A DNA stretch of 64,000 nucleotides from Muricoccus pecuniae (GTDB lineage: Bacteria > Pseudomonadota > Alphaproteobacteria > Acetobacterales > Acetobacteraceae). The stretch covers positions 1 to 64,000 of the forward strand of contig NZ_JACIJD010000010.1 in the NCBI RefSeq assembly GCF_014199205.1, given 5' to 3'. Shown one piece after another: positions 8,167 to 17,172 of this stretch (its first letter is position 1; each line of letters starts with the position of its first letter). A program made the translations under genes and the position numbers. The notes below the pieces were generated by a model that saw only the letters and a list, made by a program, of their open reading frames with translations, was not told where the DNA came from and did not search any database.

Positions 8167-8560
8167 GCCCGGCTTCTACCGAACGGAGGACCCCAGGGAA
8201 ACCGCGGCGTCAACCCCGCCTCGTGCTCGGGGCCCATGCCAACACGCTGGACGCGGTCGCGGTTCCGCACCGCCCAGGCATGAGGGCTATCGGCGGTCCG
8301 CTGGAACCGCCGTTTCCGCCGGGCGCGGAACCCGTTCTCCCGCACCGGGCGGGCCATATGGCGGCGCCCAACAGCCATGCCGCTGGCCTGGACCTCCCGC
8401 GTCATCCGCAGGCTGCGTGGTGGTAGACCGCAAGAAACCGACCGGACGTCGACCAGCCCGGTCTGCCACCACCAATCGCTGAAACCGCCTCAACCTCAGT
8501 CCAAGCCCTGCCGATGCTCCATCGACATCCTGCCGGGAGCACCTCGTGGCGCTTGTCAGG
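8167..8560. other. Intergenic, no gene seen
   Basis: No supported coding frame on either strand. The right end carries the hairpin at the stop codon of the large Ig-like gene. Confidence 0.4.
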
Positions 8561-8577
8561 GTGAGGCGGTGCCTCAC
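8561..8577 (-). terminator. Short perfect hairpin at the end of the Ig-like/DUF4214 gene
   Basis: GTGAGGC at 8561-8567 pairs with GCCTCAC at 8571-8577 with a three-base loop. It overlaps the stop codon of the minus-strand gene. No T run follows, so termination strength is uncertain. Confidence 0.35.
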
Positions 8578-11000
8578 AGGGCCCAGTAGAGGTGATGCTG
8601 CCCCTCCTCCGATTGCGCAAAAGCCATCAGGACATCCCCGCGCGTCATCGACCCCGTGTGCAGTGCGTCCACCCAGTGCGCTACCTCCTGGGCTTCACCT
8701 GGCCGCCCGAGACCGTCAGCATACAGGCTCTCGATGAAGCTCGTGTCGTCCTGTTGCGCATGGCGGGCCTGGAATTCTGCGCTGGTGCTGATCCAAGCCC
8801 CAACCTCGCCCGGCCTCGCCCCATCCTGGAGCGCGCCGGACCACATCCGAAGCCCTTCCGTCTCCGCTTCGCGCCCGAGGCCGGCCAGGTAAGCCGCACG
8901 CACCACGGCAGCATCCAGGTCACGCACCCAGACGCCCTCGGCTATCACGCCCGACCAGTGATCCTTGGCCTCCGGGCTGTCCGCAATGCCAGCCAGCACT
9001 GCCCCGCGCGTGTCGCCAGCGTCGAGCAGCGCGGTCCATTGGGCAACTTCCCAAGCCTCGCCCTGGCGTCCGAGTACCCCTTGGTAAAGGTCCTGCACGA
9101 ACTCGGCGTTGGTCCCCTCGCTCCAGCCCTGATCGAGGCTCTCCGCCGCGCGCAGAAAATCCTCCGCCAAGCTTGCCTTGCTCAAGCCACGCTCGTGAGA
9201 GTGCTGCCATCCGGCGATGCCGTCCGCCTCGGGCGCACGCCCGAGCACGCCGAAATACATTCGTGTCAGGAGCGCTTCACTGGGGTCATCACCCACGGTC
9301 AGGGTTCCGTCAGCCAGTACCACGCGTTCGGCGCCGGCAGGTAGCTGCAGCTTGCCGCCGCTGTTCAGGAACTGCGCGAGGTCCATGGATCGCCAGAGGG
9401 TGACGCTGTCGCCGCCGCTCGGAGTGGGAGCGACAACTGGGTGGAACGCCAGCGACGCCGTGCCGGTATTACCGGCCGCGTCGGTTTCCCGCGCCACGAT
9501 GGTGCGCGCGCCCTCATCCATGCCGGTCGGACGGAAGATCCACGCGCCGTTCGCGTCCACTAACGCGGTGCCGATGGCGGTGTTCCCCTCGAAAAACTCG
9601 AGCGTCGCACCCGGGGTGCCGGTCCCGGTCAGCGCCTCCGTCCGGACGATGCCGACGGTGCTGAAGGCGTTGCTGTCGCGGGTCAATCCGAAGGTGACGG
9701 TCGGTGCGACGGTATCAATGGTCAGGGCACCGTTGGCGGTGGTCTGGGCGGACTGGCCGCCAACGCGCGCGGTCGTTGCCGTGACGTCGTAGGCGCCGTC
9801 GACGAGCGGTCCTGGCAGTTGGAGGACCCAAGCGGTGCCGTTGACCTGCAGTTCGGGGGAGATGCCTGCAGTATAGGTCGCGCCGCCGAAAGCGACCGAA
9901 AGCGTGTCGGTGCCGCCATTGGCGCCCCCCCAGCTCCCGGACAGCGCGGGGGTCGCGTCGTTGGTGATAAGCGCAGAGATCGACGGCGCTGGCGGTACTG
10001 CGCTCAGCGTGAAAGCCACGGGCGCAGTGCCGGTGTTGCCTGCCGCATCCGTCACCGAAGCGGTCAGCGTGTAAGCTCCGTCAGAAAGGCCAAGCGCCGG
10101 CCCCGGAAGGCTCCAGTCACCCTGGCCGTCGATCACGGCTGTGGCGAGTGCCGTGGTGCCGTTCAAGATCGTGACCGTCGTGCCAGGCTCGCCCGTACCG
10201 GACAGGCCGGCATCCGAGGTGATCTGGTCCGTAGGCGAAACTCCGTTGTCCTGGGATAATTGGACAGTCACCGCGGGAGCTTGGATATCGAGCGTGTAGG
10301 CCTGGGTGGCGACCGGGCCGTCGTTGCTGGCCAGGTCGGTCGCCTTGAGCTGGAGGCTGCTGGTGCCGGAGAGGGTGACGCCCGTCCAGGCCAAGGCGGT
10401 GCCGGACACGAAGCCGCTCACGTCGACCCACGTCGTTCCGCCGTCCACCGAGCCGAGCAGCTTCTCGCCGCTGGCCAGGACGGTGCTGAGGGTCGCGGTG
10501 ACGGTCTGCGCTGCCGTGTTGGTGACGAAGTCGCCGTCGGTGCCGCTGTCGGCGGAGATATCGAGAGCCGAAAGGGTCGTCGTGACCGGTGATGCCTGCT
10601 CAGCGACGAGCTGGTCGAGGTCGGAAAGGGTGATGCTGCTGTTGATCTGGACCGCATTGCCAGGCGCGACGGTGTAACCCCCGCTCGTGAGGACGAAGAT
10701 CTGGCCGTTAGTATTACTTCGGAAAACCCAGGCGTCCTCAGCGCCGCCATTAATCTTCTCGGACCCGTTCGTCAGTGTGCATTCAACCAATTGGGTGGCG
10801 GAGGTGCCGTCCACATATTCGAGCCAGACACTCTGCGCGCTGCCGGTAGAGACGAAGGAGCCAGTGTTTGTGGGATTGGTTGTGGGATCAACGGGGTAAA
10901 GCTTGATCGACATCGCGGTAACAGCGCTCCCGATCAGAAAGTTATTCCCGTTAGGGTTCGTTGCAGTATGAATAGATTCGAACGACGCGTAGTAGCCCAT
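8574..11000 (-). CDS. Large secreted Ig-like repeat protein with C-terminal DUF4214 repeats
   Basis: 808 residues. The first 130 are Ser/Thr/Asn-rich with no classical signal peptide. Residues 135-560 hold about four beta-sandwich repeats of the bacterial Ig-like type, with recurring G-x-G-x-P-G-x-T-x-x-x, D-x-x-G-x-W and T-D-A-A-G-N-T-G-T-A motifs. Residues 575-808 carry three DUF4214 units, each with a Y-x-x-x-L-G-R-x-x-E core (M-Y-F-G-V-L-G-R, L-Y-Q-G-V-L-G-R, L-Y-A-D-G-L-G-R). The protein ends in H-H-L-Y-W-A-L. Proteins of this design are usually exported by type I secretion through a C-terminal signal and act as adhesins or matrix proteins. No secretion genes lie nearby. Confidence 0.8.
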   Translation of the reverse strand: MGYYASFESIHTATNPNGNNFLIGSAVTAMSIKLYPVDPTTNPTNTGSFVSTGSAQSVWLEYVDGTSATQLVECTLTNGSEKINGGAEDAWVFRSNTNGQIFVLTSGGYTVAPGNAVQINSSITLSDLDQLVAEQASPVTTTLSALDISADSGTDGDFVTNTAAQTVTATLSTVLASGEKLLGSVDGGTTWVDVSGFVSGTALAWTGVTLSGTSSLQLKATDLASNDGPVATQAYTLDIQAPAVTVQLSQDNGVSPTDQITSDAGLSGTGEPGTTVTILNGTTALATAVIDGQGDWSLPGPALGLSDGAYTLTASVTDAAGNTGTAPVAFTLSAVPPAPSISALITNDATPALSGSWGGANGGTDTLSVAFGGATYTAGISPELQVNGTAWVLQLPGPLVDGAYDVTATTARVGGQSAQTTANGALTIDTVAPTVTFGLTRDSNAFSTVGIVRTEALTGTGTPGATLEFFEGNTAIGTALVDANGAWIFRPTGMDEGARTIVARETDAAGNTGTASLAFHPVVAPTPSGGDSVTLWRSMDLAQFLNSGGKLQLPAGAERVVLADGTLTVGDDPSEALLTRMYFGVLGRAPEADGIAGWQHSHERGLSKASLAEDFLRAAESLDQGWSEGTNAEFVQDLYQGVLGRQGEAWEVAQWTALLDAGDTRGAVLAGIADSPEAKDHWSGVIAEGVWVRDLDAAVVRAAYLAGLGREAETEGLRMWSGALQDGARPGEVGAWISTSAEFQARHAQQDDTSFIESLYADGLGRPGEAQEVAHWVDALHTGSMTRGDVLMAFAQSEEGQHHLYWAL

Positions 11001-11487
11001 CGCAACAGCCCGCTTTCCGTCTTTATCGGAAGAACCGCTGCCCTCGGCGGAGGGGTGGTCCCGATCCGAATGATCGCGAACCTATAATCACGAAATCGTG
11101 AGTATCGCGGGAACTTGGAACATACCGTTGAGGGCACCGTCAGAGAGGCCGGCGCTGCGGGCCGTAGAGGCTCTTTCTCCGGTACGCTGATCTGCTCGGC
11201 ACGAGATAGGGCCGCACCCAACGGCTCGGCTGCGATCGACACAATAACTCCCAGCCGGCTCGCACGGCCTCATCCTCCGTCGTGACCTAGAGCCGGACAT
11301 CCGGAAACTACCGCGCGAAACTGGAGGCAAGCCCTCTTGTCACGGTCTGCGAGAAGGGCAGTGGCGCACTGACCCGCAATCGGCACTCGTCGACCTCGTG
11401 TGAGCAACGCCACGGTCCGATCGTAAAGCGCTCGCCTTTTCTGCATCAGCGCAACGATATGCTCAGCGCTCAAGCAGGCGCAGGTCG
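11001..11487. other. Intergenic, probably decayed DNA
   Basis: Upstream of the Ig-like gene and of the NmrA-like remnant. A minus-strand open frame at 11270-11473 has no recognisable family and I do not call it. This is possibly the eroded 5' part of the same remnant locus. Confidence 0.35.
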
Positions 11488-11804
11488 ATGCTCTGCTCTC
11501 CAGTTCCGTTAGCCGACGGGGCAGGCGTGGATGTGCTGCACTTCACGGGCAGGTCCGCCGCCATCTGGACGGACGTACTGCACCGCACGGTCGCCTATAG
11601 CGGCGACGACACCGCCGCGTTCGAGCGCAACCTCGGATAGCTCATGCCGAGTTGAAGGGCCTACGGCATGGGCTCGATGGCGGAGCGCTTCCTGACGGAA
11701 GGGAGCTCCCCGGGGCCGGCGATGCCGAGCGTCCGATCACGCTGCTGGGCCGCCCGCCGCGCTCCTATCGCGACTTCGCCGCTTCGGCCTGGACGGCTCA
11801 GTGA
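11488..11804 (+). pseudogene. NmrA/azoreductase-type NAD(P)-binding protein, C-terminal remnant with frameshifts
   Basis: Three adjacent segments in different frames together match the C-terminus of NmrA-like SDR proteins. They are G-R-S-A-A-I-W-T-D-V-L-H-R-T-V-A-Y-S-G-D-D ending in TAG at 11640, A-Y-G-M-G-S-M-A-E-R-F-L-T-E-G around 11660-11710, and L-L-G-R-P-P-R-S-Y-R-D-F-A ending in TGA at 11804. The last block matches the family's usual ending ('..PRSYxDFAAET'). The N-terminal Rossmann half is absent. The gene is dead, at least two frameshifts deep. Confidence 0.6.
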
Positions 11805-11910
11805 CACGCAACCCACACGACAAGGAACACCACCGCTATCTTGTCCGGCCGCCAGCATCCCAGTGAACCCGAAAGGCGAACTCAAGCTACTGAGCGGCAG
11901 ACCTGGGCGC

Positions 11911-12921
11911 TTAGCGGAAGTACCGGCCTGCCGTTCTGATGGCTGGGTTGGCAAGATGGTTGGGCAGGCGCGCTTCCCGCACTGCGAGGACCGCATCGAT
12001 GCAGGAGGCGCCAATCGCGGCGAAGCTCTGGTCAGTCCAGGAAAGGGCGTGGGGCGTAGCAATCACATTGGGTGCCTTGAGGATCGGAGCGTCCGGTGCA
12101 GGAGGCTCTGGGTCGAAGACATCCAGTCCGGCGCCGGCAAGGCGCCCCGCCTCCAGAGCCTCCGCGAGCGCCGCTTCGTCCACCGTGCCGCCACGGGAGG
12201 TGTTGATCAGGAAGGCGGTCGGCTTCATTCGCGCGAGGCGCTCACGGGAAACGATTTTGAGGGTGGCCGGGTTCAACGGGCAGTTCACCGTCAACACGTC
12301 GCTGCGCTCGAACACTTCATCAAGCTGAACCAATTCCACGCCAAGGCTCTCCGCGAGGGCTCTGTCAGCGAAGGGATCGTGGGCGATCAGGCGCATCCCG
12401 AGCGGGGCGGCCAGCCGGAACATCTCCGCCCCGATGTTGCCCAGGCCGATGGAGCCCAGCACGCGCCCCGCCAGCCCGACGCCCATGAAGGCATTGCGCT
12501 GGGCAAATCCGGCTGGGCCTTCGCGGGTCAGCCGGTCCTTCACGATCAGTCGCCCGGTCAGGGCGAGCATAAGGGTCAGGATGGCGACCGCAACGGGCCG
12601 CCGCACGGCATCCGGCGTGATGGCGACCGCGATGCCGGCTTCGGTGCAGGCCACCGTATCAACCTGGTCGTAACCCACGCCATAGCGGGCCACGAGGCGA
12701 AGCCTGCCGTCCGGCGCGATGCTGTCCCGCACGAAGCTCTCACCCAGCAAGATGAGCGCGTCGATGCCCGCCATCTGTTCCTGCGTGATCAGCGGCCCGG
12801 GCGAGAGGCGAACGAGTTCGACTCCTGGGTCGCGTTCCAGCGGGGAGATGTCGAAATCCGGATAGGCGGGGGATCCGTCGGGCTTGAGGAAGCCGCCGGA
12901 GAGAGCGACGCGGAAGCTCAT
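11911..12921 (-). CDS. D-isomer-specific 2-hydroxyacid dehydrogenase
   Basis: A 336-residue NAD-dependent dehydrogenase of the phosphoglycerate-dehydrogenase type. It interconverts a 2-hydroxy acid and its 2-keto acid. The Rossmann motif G-L-G-N-I-G is near residue 160. The catalytic set is Arg in N-T-S-R-G-G, Glu in D-P-E-P-P and His in T-P-H-A-L-S-W. The start codon overlaps the aldolase stop codon by four bases (ATGA), so the two genes are translationally coupled. Together with the divergent binding protein and GntR regulator this looks like a small hydroxy-acid catabolic cluster. The substrate is unknown. Confidence 0.9.
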   Translation of the reverse strand: MSFRVALSGGFLKPDGSPAYPDFDISPLERDPGVELVRLSPGPLITQEQMAGIDALILLGESFVRDSIAPDGRLRLVARYGVGYDQVDTVACTEAGIAVAITPDAVRRPVAVAILTLMLALTGRLIVKDRLTREGPAGFAQRNAFMGVGLAGRVLGSIGLGNIGAEMFRLAAPLGMRLIAHDPFADRALAESLGVELVQLDEVFERSDVLTVNCPLNPATLKIVSRERLARMKPTAFLINTSRGGTVDEAALAEALEAGRLAGAGLDVFDPEPPAPDAPILKAPNVIATPHALSWTDQSFAAIGASCIDAVLAVREARLPNHLANPAIRTAGRYFR

Positions 12922-13697
12922 TGCCTGTCTCCCCGCAGCAGGGCCACACCTTCAGCAACGCGCGAATGGATGGCCATGATGTCGGAGCACAGGCCAAGCG
13001 TATCGTAGCCACGCGCGGTCAGGGATTGCGCTTCGACCGAGGAGGCCGCGAGGCGACCGAAGGCCTTGCGATGGCGCCTCGCTGCTTCACGTACCTGCGC
13101 TTCCGCGGCGAGGAAGTCGGGATGCTCGAACTGACCCGGAATGCCGAGGGAGCAGGACAGGTCCATGTGGCCGATCCAGAGGCAGTCCACCCCGTCCAGC
13201 GCGGCGATGGCATCGGCGTTCTCGGCGCCGGCACGTGTCTCGATCTGGATAAGGATCGCCTTGCGTGCATCAGCCGCTGCCATTTTCTCTGGCGCAGGGC
13301 CGGGCTGGTAAGCGTCATGCGCCACCATCATCGCCACCCCCCGTGAGCCGCCCGAGGGCGGATAGGTGGCCCAGGCCACGAATTCACGCGCCTGCTCCGC
13401 CGTGGAGACCAGCGGCGCCATTAACGCGTCCGCCCCCATATCCAGTGCCCGCGACACCTCGTTCGGGTGGCGATGAGCCACGCGCACCACCATGGGCAGG
13501 CCAGCGGCGCGGCCACCCATGCAGACGGCCTTCACGGTTTCGAACCCAAAGCCGGAATGCTCCATGTCCAGCACGAGGAAGTCGGCGCCGGCGCGCTGCA
13601 CGATCATCGGTAAGCCCGGCGTGGCGAATTCCATCGCAAAGAGGCCGAGCTTCAACCCGGGCGAGAGGAGGAGCTCTCGCCAGTTGGCATGGGGCAT
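12918..13697 (-). CDS. HpcH/HpaI family class II aldolase
   Basis: A 259-residue TIM-barrel aldolase that cleaves or forms 2-keto-3-hydroxy acids with a divalent metal. Visible motifs are L-V-L-D-M-E-H-S-G-F-G, V-V-R-V-A-H-R-H-P-N-E, the metal-binding Glu in I-L-I-Q-I-E-T-R-A and Asp in W-I-G-H-M-D-L-S. I prefer the ATG at 13697 because GCGGAG lies at good spacing before it; the ATG at 13703 would touch that site. It is the first gene of a two-gene operon with the dehydrogenase and probably supplies or consumes its keto acid. The physiological aldehyde cannot be read from sequence. Confidence 0.85.
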   Translation of the reverse strand: MPHANWRELLLSPGLKLGLFAMEFATPGLPMIVQRAGADFLVLDMEHSGFGFETVKAVCMGGRAAGLPMVVRVAHRHPNEVSRALDMGADALMAPLVSTAEQAREFVAWATYPPSGGSRGVAMMVAHDAYQPGPAPEKMAAADARKAILIQIETRAGAENADAIAALDGVDCLWIGHMDLSCSLGIPGQFEHPDFLAAEAQVREAARRHRKAFGRLAASSVEAQSLTARGYDTLGLCSDIMAIHSRVAEGVALLRGDRQ

Positions 13698-13726
13698 GGA
13701 CATCTCCGCTTGACGGGTCATCAAGA

Positions 13727-13735
13727 TGTCCGACA
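13727..13735. promoter_or_regulatory. FadR/GntR-type operator in the divergent promoter
   Basis: TGT-CCG-ACA is a perfect match to the T-G-T-N3-A-C-A half-site pattern of FadR-subfamily GntR regulators. It lies between the divergent aldolase and binding-protein genes, 30 to 40 bases from both starts. The GntR gene at 14772 is the obvious candidate to bind it. Confidence 0.5.
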
Positions 13736-13772
13736 ACTTGACACTAAGCAATGTGCCCGTGAAGGAGGAAAT

Positions 13773-14738
13773 GTGTCCATTTCAGTGATGAGGCGCGGCC
13801 TTGCCGCGCTGGCGGTGCTGCTGTCAGGCCCTGCTCTGGCGCAGCCTGCGCAGCAATTCCCTAACCGCCCCGTGCAGATGTTGATCGGCTTCCCTGCCGG
13901 GGGCGGGGCGGACCTCATCGCGCGATCGTTGCAAGCCACCTTCCAGGCGCGCTTGGGGCAGCCCGTGGTGATCCGCAACGTCACCGGCGCGGGTGGCACG
14001 ATCGCCTCCGCCCAGGTTGCCCAAGCGCAGCCGGACGGGCACATCGCGCTCTTCGCGCCGCTGGGCGGCGGCACGGTCTACATGCCGCACGTGCTGCCAA
14101 TTCCCTTCGCGCCGGACGCCCTGCGCCCGGTTTGCGCGGTGTATGACGGGCCGGGCACGCTGATGGTCGCAACCGACAGCCCCTTCCGCACTCCGCAGGA
14201 GGTGATCGCGGCGGCGCGCGCCAAACCCGGCAGCCTCTATTACGGCACGCCGGGTGCAGGCAGCCCGGCGCATATTGCTATGGCTGGCCTGACTCGCGCC
14301 TTGAACTTGAACATCGAGCACGTGCCCTTCCGTGGTTCCGCGGACATCGCGCTGGCCATGCGCGCGGGGCAGGTGCAGTTCTTCGCTGACGCCTTCAATA
14401 TCGCCACCCAGCTCGAGCTGCGCCCTATTGCCGTTTTCGCGCGCGAGCCGCTGGCCATGGCGCCCGAGCTGCCACTGATGCGCGACCTCGGGTACAACTT
14501 CATCTTCTCGATCCATGGCGGGATCTTCGTTCCGAAATCCACGCCTGAACCCGTCGTGCAGCGCTGGGAGGCCGCGTGCCGTTCAGTCCTTCAGGATCCC
14601 GAAGCGCTGGCAGCCCTGGCGAGGATGAAGGTGCTGCCGAATTTTCAGACCGGCGCCGATTACGCTTCCTTCCTTGCCCGGGAACACGAGGAGGTCGGGC
14701 GTATCGTGCGTGAGGCCGGCATACCTCGGCAGGATTGA
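13773..14738 (+). CDS. Bug/TctC-family binding protein of the hydroxy-acid cluster
   Basis: A 321-residue periplasmic binding protein starting at a GTG (13773) that follows GGAGG by five bases. A signal peptide covers about the first 25 residues (R-R-G-L-A-A-L-A-V-L-L-S-G-P-A-L-A-Q). Bug motifs are P-N-R-P-V-Q-M-L-I-G-F-P-A-G-G-G-A-D, V-T-G-A-G-G-T and H-V-P-F-R-G-S-A-D. It is divergent from the aldolase/dehydrogenase pair and 33 bases upstream of the GntR regulator, so it probably binds the carboxylate that those enzymes process. No TctAB membrane subunits are adjacent. Confidence 0.88.
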   Translation: MSISVMRRGLAALAVLLSGPALAQPAQQFPNRPVQMLIGFPAGGGADLIARSLQATFQARLGQPVVIRNVTGAGGTIASAQVAQAQPDGHIALFAPLGGGTVYMPHVLPIPFAPDALRPVCAVYDGPGTLMVATDSPFRTPQEVIAAARAKPGSLYYGTPGAGSPAHIAMAGLTRALNLNIEHVPFRGSADIALAMRAGQVQFFADAFNIATQLELRPIAVFAREPLAMAPELPLMRDLGYNFIFSIHGGIFVPKSTPEPVVQRWEAACRSVLQDPEALAALARMKVLPNFQTGADYASFLAREHEEVGRIVREAGIPRQD

Positions 14739-14771
14739 TCCACTGCGCACGCCAGTGGCAAGAGACGGCCG

Positions 14772-15479
14772 ATGACCCTGGCCGACCCGATCCGCCGCCG
14801 GCGCTTGCACGAGCTTCTGGCCGAACGACTTCTCGCCCGTATCGCGGAGGGTGATCCGGCGCCGGGCGAGGTGCTTCCCTCTGAGGCGGAGCTGGCGGCT
14901 CGGCACAATGTCGGCCGCCCCACGGTGCGCGAGGCACTGCAGAAGCTGGAGAGTATGGGCGTGATCGCCATCTCGCATGGCGAGCGCGCACGCGTTGTCG
15001 AGCCCTCGGCCAGCCGGGTGCTGGAAGGGGTCAGCGCTTCCTTCGTGCATTTCCTGACAGCCGCGCCGGAGAACATCGCGCATCTGCAGGAGGTGCGGCT
15101 GCTGACCGAGGAGGCGATGGTCCGACGCAGTATTCAACGCGGCGCATCGCTGACGGCGTTGGAAGAAGCCCTCGTGCAGCAGGAGAGGGCGGTCCGGACC
15201 GGCAAAGGGTTCTTCGGCGCCGACATGGAATTCCACGTTGCGATCGCGGATGGGGCGGGGAATCCCCTTTTCCCTATCTTCCTGCGCGCCATGCTGGACT
15301 GGCTCAGCGCCTTCCGTACCTCCACCGTTCGCCTCTCGGGTTTCGAGGAACTGGCCTTGGAGGAGCATCGTGCCATCTTCGCCGCGATGCAGGCCTGCGA
15401 TGCGGAGGGCGCGGCACGGGCAATGCGAGCGCACCTCCTGCGGTCGTCCAAACTCTATGGCGTGCACCAGCGCACATAG
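14772..15479 (+). CDS. GntR-family (FadR subfamily) transcriptional regulator
   Basis: 235 residues. Residues 8-75 are a winged helix with L-P-S-E-A-E-L-A-A-R-H-N-V-G-R-P-T-V-R-E-A-L and a trailing G-V-I wing. Residues 95-225 are an all-helical FCD effector domain with E-V-R-L-L-T-E, the metal-site region D-M-E-F-H-V-A-I-A-D and E-H-R-A-I-F-A-A-M. FCD domains bind small carboxylates, often through a metal. Its position just after the binding-protein gene and a matching TGT-N3-ACA site at 13727 suggest it controls the whole divergent cluster. Confidence 0.9.
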   Translation: MTLADPIRRRRLHELLAERLLARIAEGDPAPGEVLPSEAELAARHNVGRPTVREALQKLESMGVIAISHGERARVVEPSASRVLEGVSASFVHFLTAAPENIAHLQEVRLLTEEAMVRRSIQRGASLTALEEALVQQERAVRTGKGFFGADMEFHVAIADGAGNPLFPIFLRAMLDWLSAFRTSTVRLSGFEELALEEHRAIFAAMQACDAEGAARAMRAHLLRSSKLYGVHQRT

Positions 15480-15956
15480 TTGATCCTGCGCCGGCCATAT
15501 CAGGGTTTCGGCGACGGTGCGTTACTCCAAGTCGTCGTTGCACATTGGCGGGTGCCAGGAAGCTTCCTTCTCGCCAGCCTTGGCCGAGGGAGGCGCTTCC
15601 GCTCATGAACCGCCGGTACGGACGGGTGGCGAGGATCTCGCGCAATTTCTCCTCCGACGAGGAGCCCTGGGCTTGGATGAACCGTCAGGCGGCCCCGAAG
15701 CGCCTTTCGAATACCTCGCGCGGAGGGGTGGGATCATGACCCGTGCGTCGGCAAGCCGCCCGGACTGGGTCGGGCGGACGAGGTGGGGGCCGAGCAGCGG
15801 CTGGAGAGGCGCCGGGATACAAGCCCGGAAGTGAGGGGTCGCGCAGGGGCGCACGAGGAACGGAACGGGAATGTCAGCCGTCGCGTGTGGCGCGGCTGGG
15901 TGCCACAGGCAGGGACGTTACGAAAAGCCTGAAGCAGGATCATTCGTTGGAAGGAA
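15480..15956. other. Intergenic, no confident gene
   Basis: A frame at 15605-15739 (MNRRYGRVARISRNFSSDEE...) has a plausible composition but no ribosome-binding site and no recognised family. Nothing else is supported before the tRNA-Arg gene. Confidence 0.4.
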
Positions 15957-16033
15957 TGGTGTCCCCGGCGGGATTCGAACCCACGGCCCCGGGATTAGGA
16001 ATCCCGTGCTCTATCCTGCTGAGCTACGGAGAC
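15957..16033 (-). tRNA. tRNA-Arg (anticodon CCT)
   Basis: The minus strand from 16033 reads GTCTCCGTAGCTCAG... with acceptor GTCTCCG/CGGGGAC, a D-arm, and an anticodon stem GGGAT/ATCCC presenting CCT in the loop. The T-arm has GTTCGAATC. The 3' end A-CCA is encoded, giving 77 nt. It decodes AGG. Confidence 0.92.
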
Positions 16034-16087
16034 ACGCAGGCGTACAGTAGCGCCCCCGCGGCCGGCGGCAAAGGCCCGCCGGTTGCC

Positions 16088-17053
16088 TCAGCGCCGCCGG
16101 AAGCGCTCCACGGCCGAGACGAGCGCCGTCCGCACCCCCGGCTCCAGGGCGGAGTGGCCGGCATCGGGCACGACGGTGAGGCGGGCCATGGGCCAGGCCT
16201 CGGCCAGCTCGAAGGCGGAGGTGGGCGGGCAGACCATGTCGTAGCGGCCCTGCACGATCTCGGCCGGCACATGGGCCAGCCGGTCCATCCGGGCGAGCAG
16301 TCCCTCGGGCGGGAGGAAGAGGTCGTGGGCGAAGTAGTGCGCCTCGATCCGCGCGAGGCCGAGGGCGGAGCGGTCCTGGGCAAAGGAGGCGACGATCTCC
16401 GGGCTCGGCAGCAGGGTGCTGCACAGCCCCTCGTAGTTGCTCCAGGCCCGGGCGGCGGCGAGGTGGACGGTCGGGTCGGGATCGGTCAGCCGCCGGAGAT
16501 AGGCGCCGAGGAGATCGTGGCGCTCGGCGGCCGGCACGTGCTCGGCGAAGGCGGCCCAGGCGTCGGGGAAGACGCGGCGCAGGCCGTAGAGGAACCAATC
16601 CACCTCGTCCGCGCGGCCGAGGAACACGCCGCGCAGCACGCAGCCCGCCACGCGCTCCGGAAAGGACTGGGCATAGGCGAGGGCGAGGGTGGAGCCCCAG
16701 GAGCCGCCGAAGAGCAGCCAGCGGTCGATGCCGAGGAAGCGGCGCAGCGTCTCGATGTCCTGCACCAGCAGGGGGGTCGTGTTCTCCCGCAGCTCGCCCA
16801 GCGGGCGGGAGCGGCCGGCGCCGCGCTGGTCGAAGATCACCACGCGCCAGTGCTGGGGGTCGAAGAAGCGGCGGTGAACGGCGCCCGCGCCGGCACCCGG
16901 CCCGCCATGCAGGAACAGCACGGGCTGGCCGCGGGGATTGCCCACCTGCTCCCAGTACATGACGTGCCCGGGCCCGCCCGACCCGGTGTGGGTCAGCGGC
17001 AGCAGCCCGGTTTCATAGGGTGCGATATCGGGGAAAAGGTCGCCGCGCGGCAT
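16088..17053 (-). CDS. pip: Proline iminopeptidase (alpha/beta hydrolase)
   Basis: 321 residues, starting MPRGDLFPDIAPYETGLLPL. It releases N-terminal proline from peptides. Motifs are the oxyanion-hole H-G-G-P-G-A-G, F-D-Q-R-G-A-G-R-S, the nucleophile elbow G-G-S-W-G-S-T-L-A-L-A-Y with catalytic Ser, and the late Asp and His in G-R-Y-D-M-V and D-A-G-H-S. Length and motif order fit the S33 family Pip clan exactly. The upstream in-frame sequence to 17878 is antisense to the next gene and is not coding. No operon partner is evident. Confidence 0.92.
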   Translation of the reverse strand: MPRGDLFPDIAPYETGLLPLTHTGSGGPGHVMYWEQVGNPRGQPVLFLHGGPGAGAGAVHRRFFDPQHWRVVIFDQRGAGRSRPLGELRENTTPLLVQDIETLRRFLGIDRWLLFGGSWGSTLALAYAQSFPERVAGCVLRGVFLGRADEVDWFLYGLRRVFPDAWAAFAEHVPAAERHDLLGAYLRRLTDPDPTVHLAAARAWSNYEGLCSTLLPSPEIVASFAQDRSALGLARIEAHYFAHDLFLPPEGLLARMDRLAHVPAEIVQGRYDMVCPPTSAFELAEAWPMARLTVVPDAGHSALEPGVRTALVSAVERFRRR

Positions 17054-17172
17054 GGCCTCTGTTTGGCGCAAGGGATGGCGGTGGCGCAACGGGTGCGATC
17101 GTCGCGATGCCGCGTTTTGACGGATCATCGGCCCTTCGCGCAGGGCCCGCGCGCACCTAAGTTTACGGCGTG

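Noticed and set aside
11270-11473. 67-codon minus-strand frame near the NmrA remnant, possibly a divergent regulator
   Set aside because: No helix-turn-helix or family pattern could be recognised.
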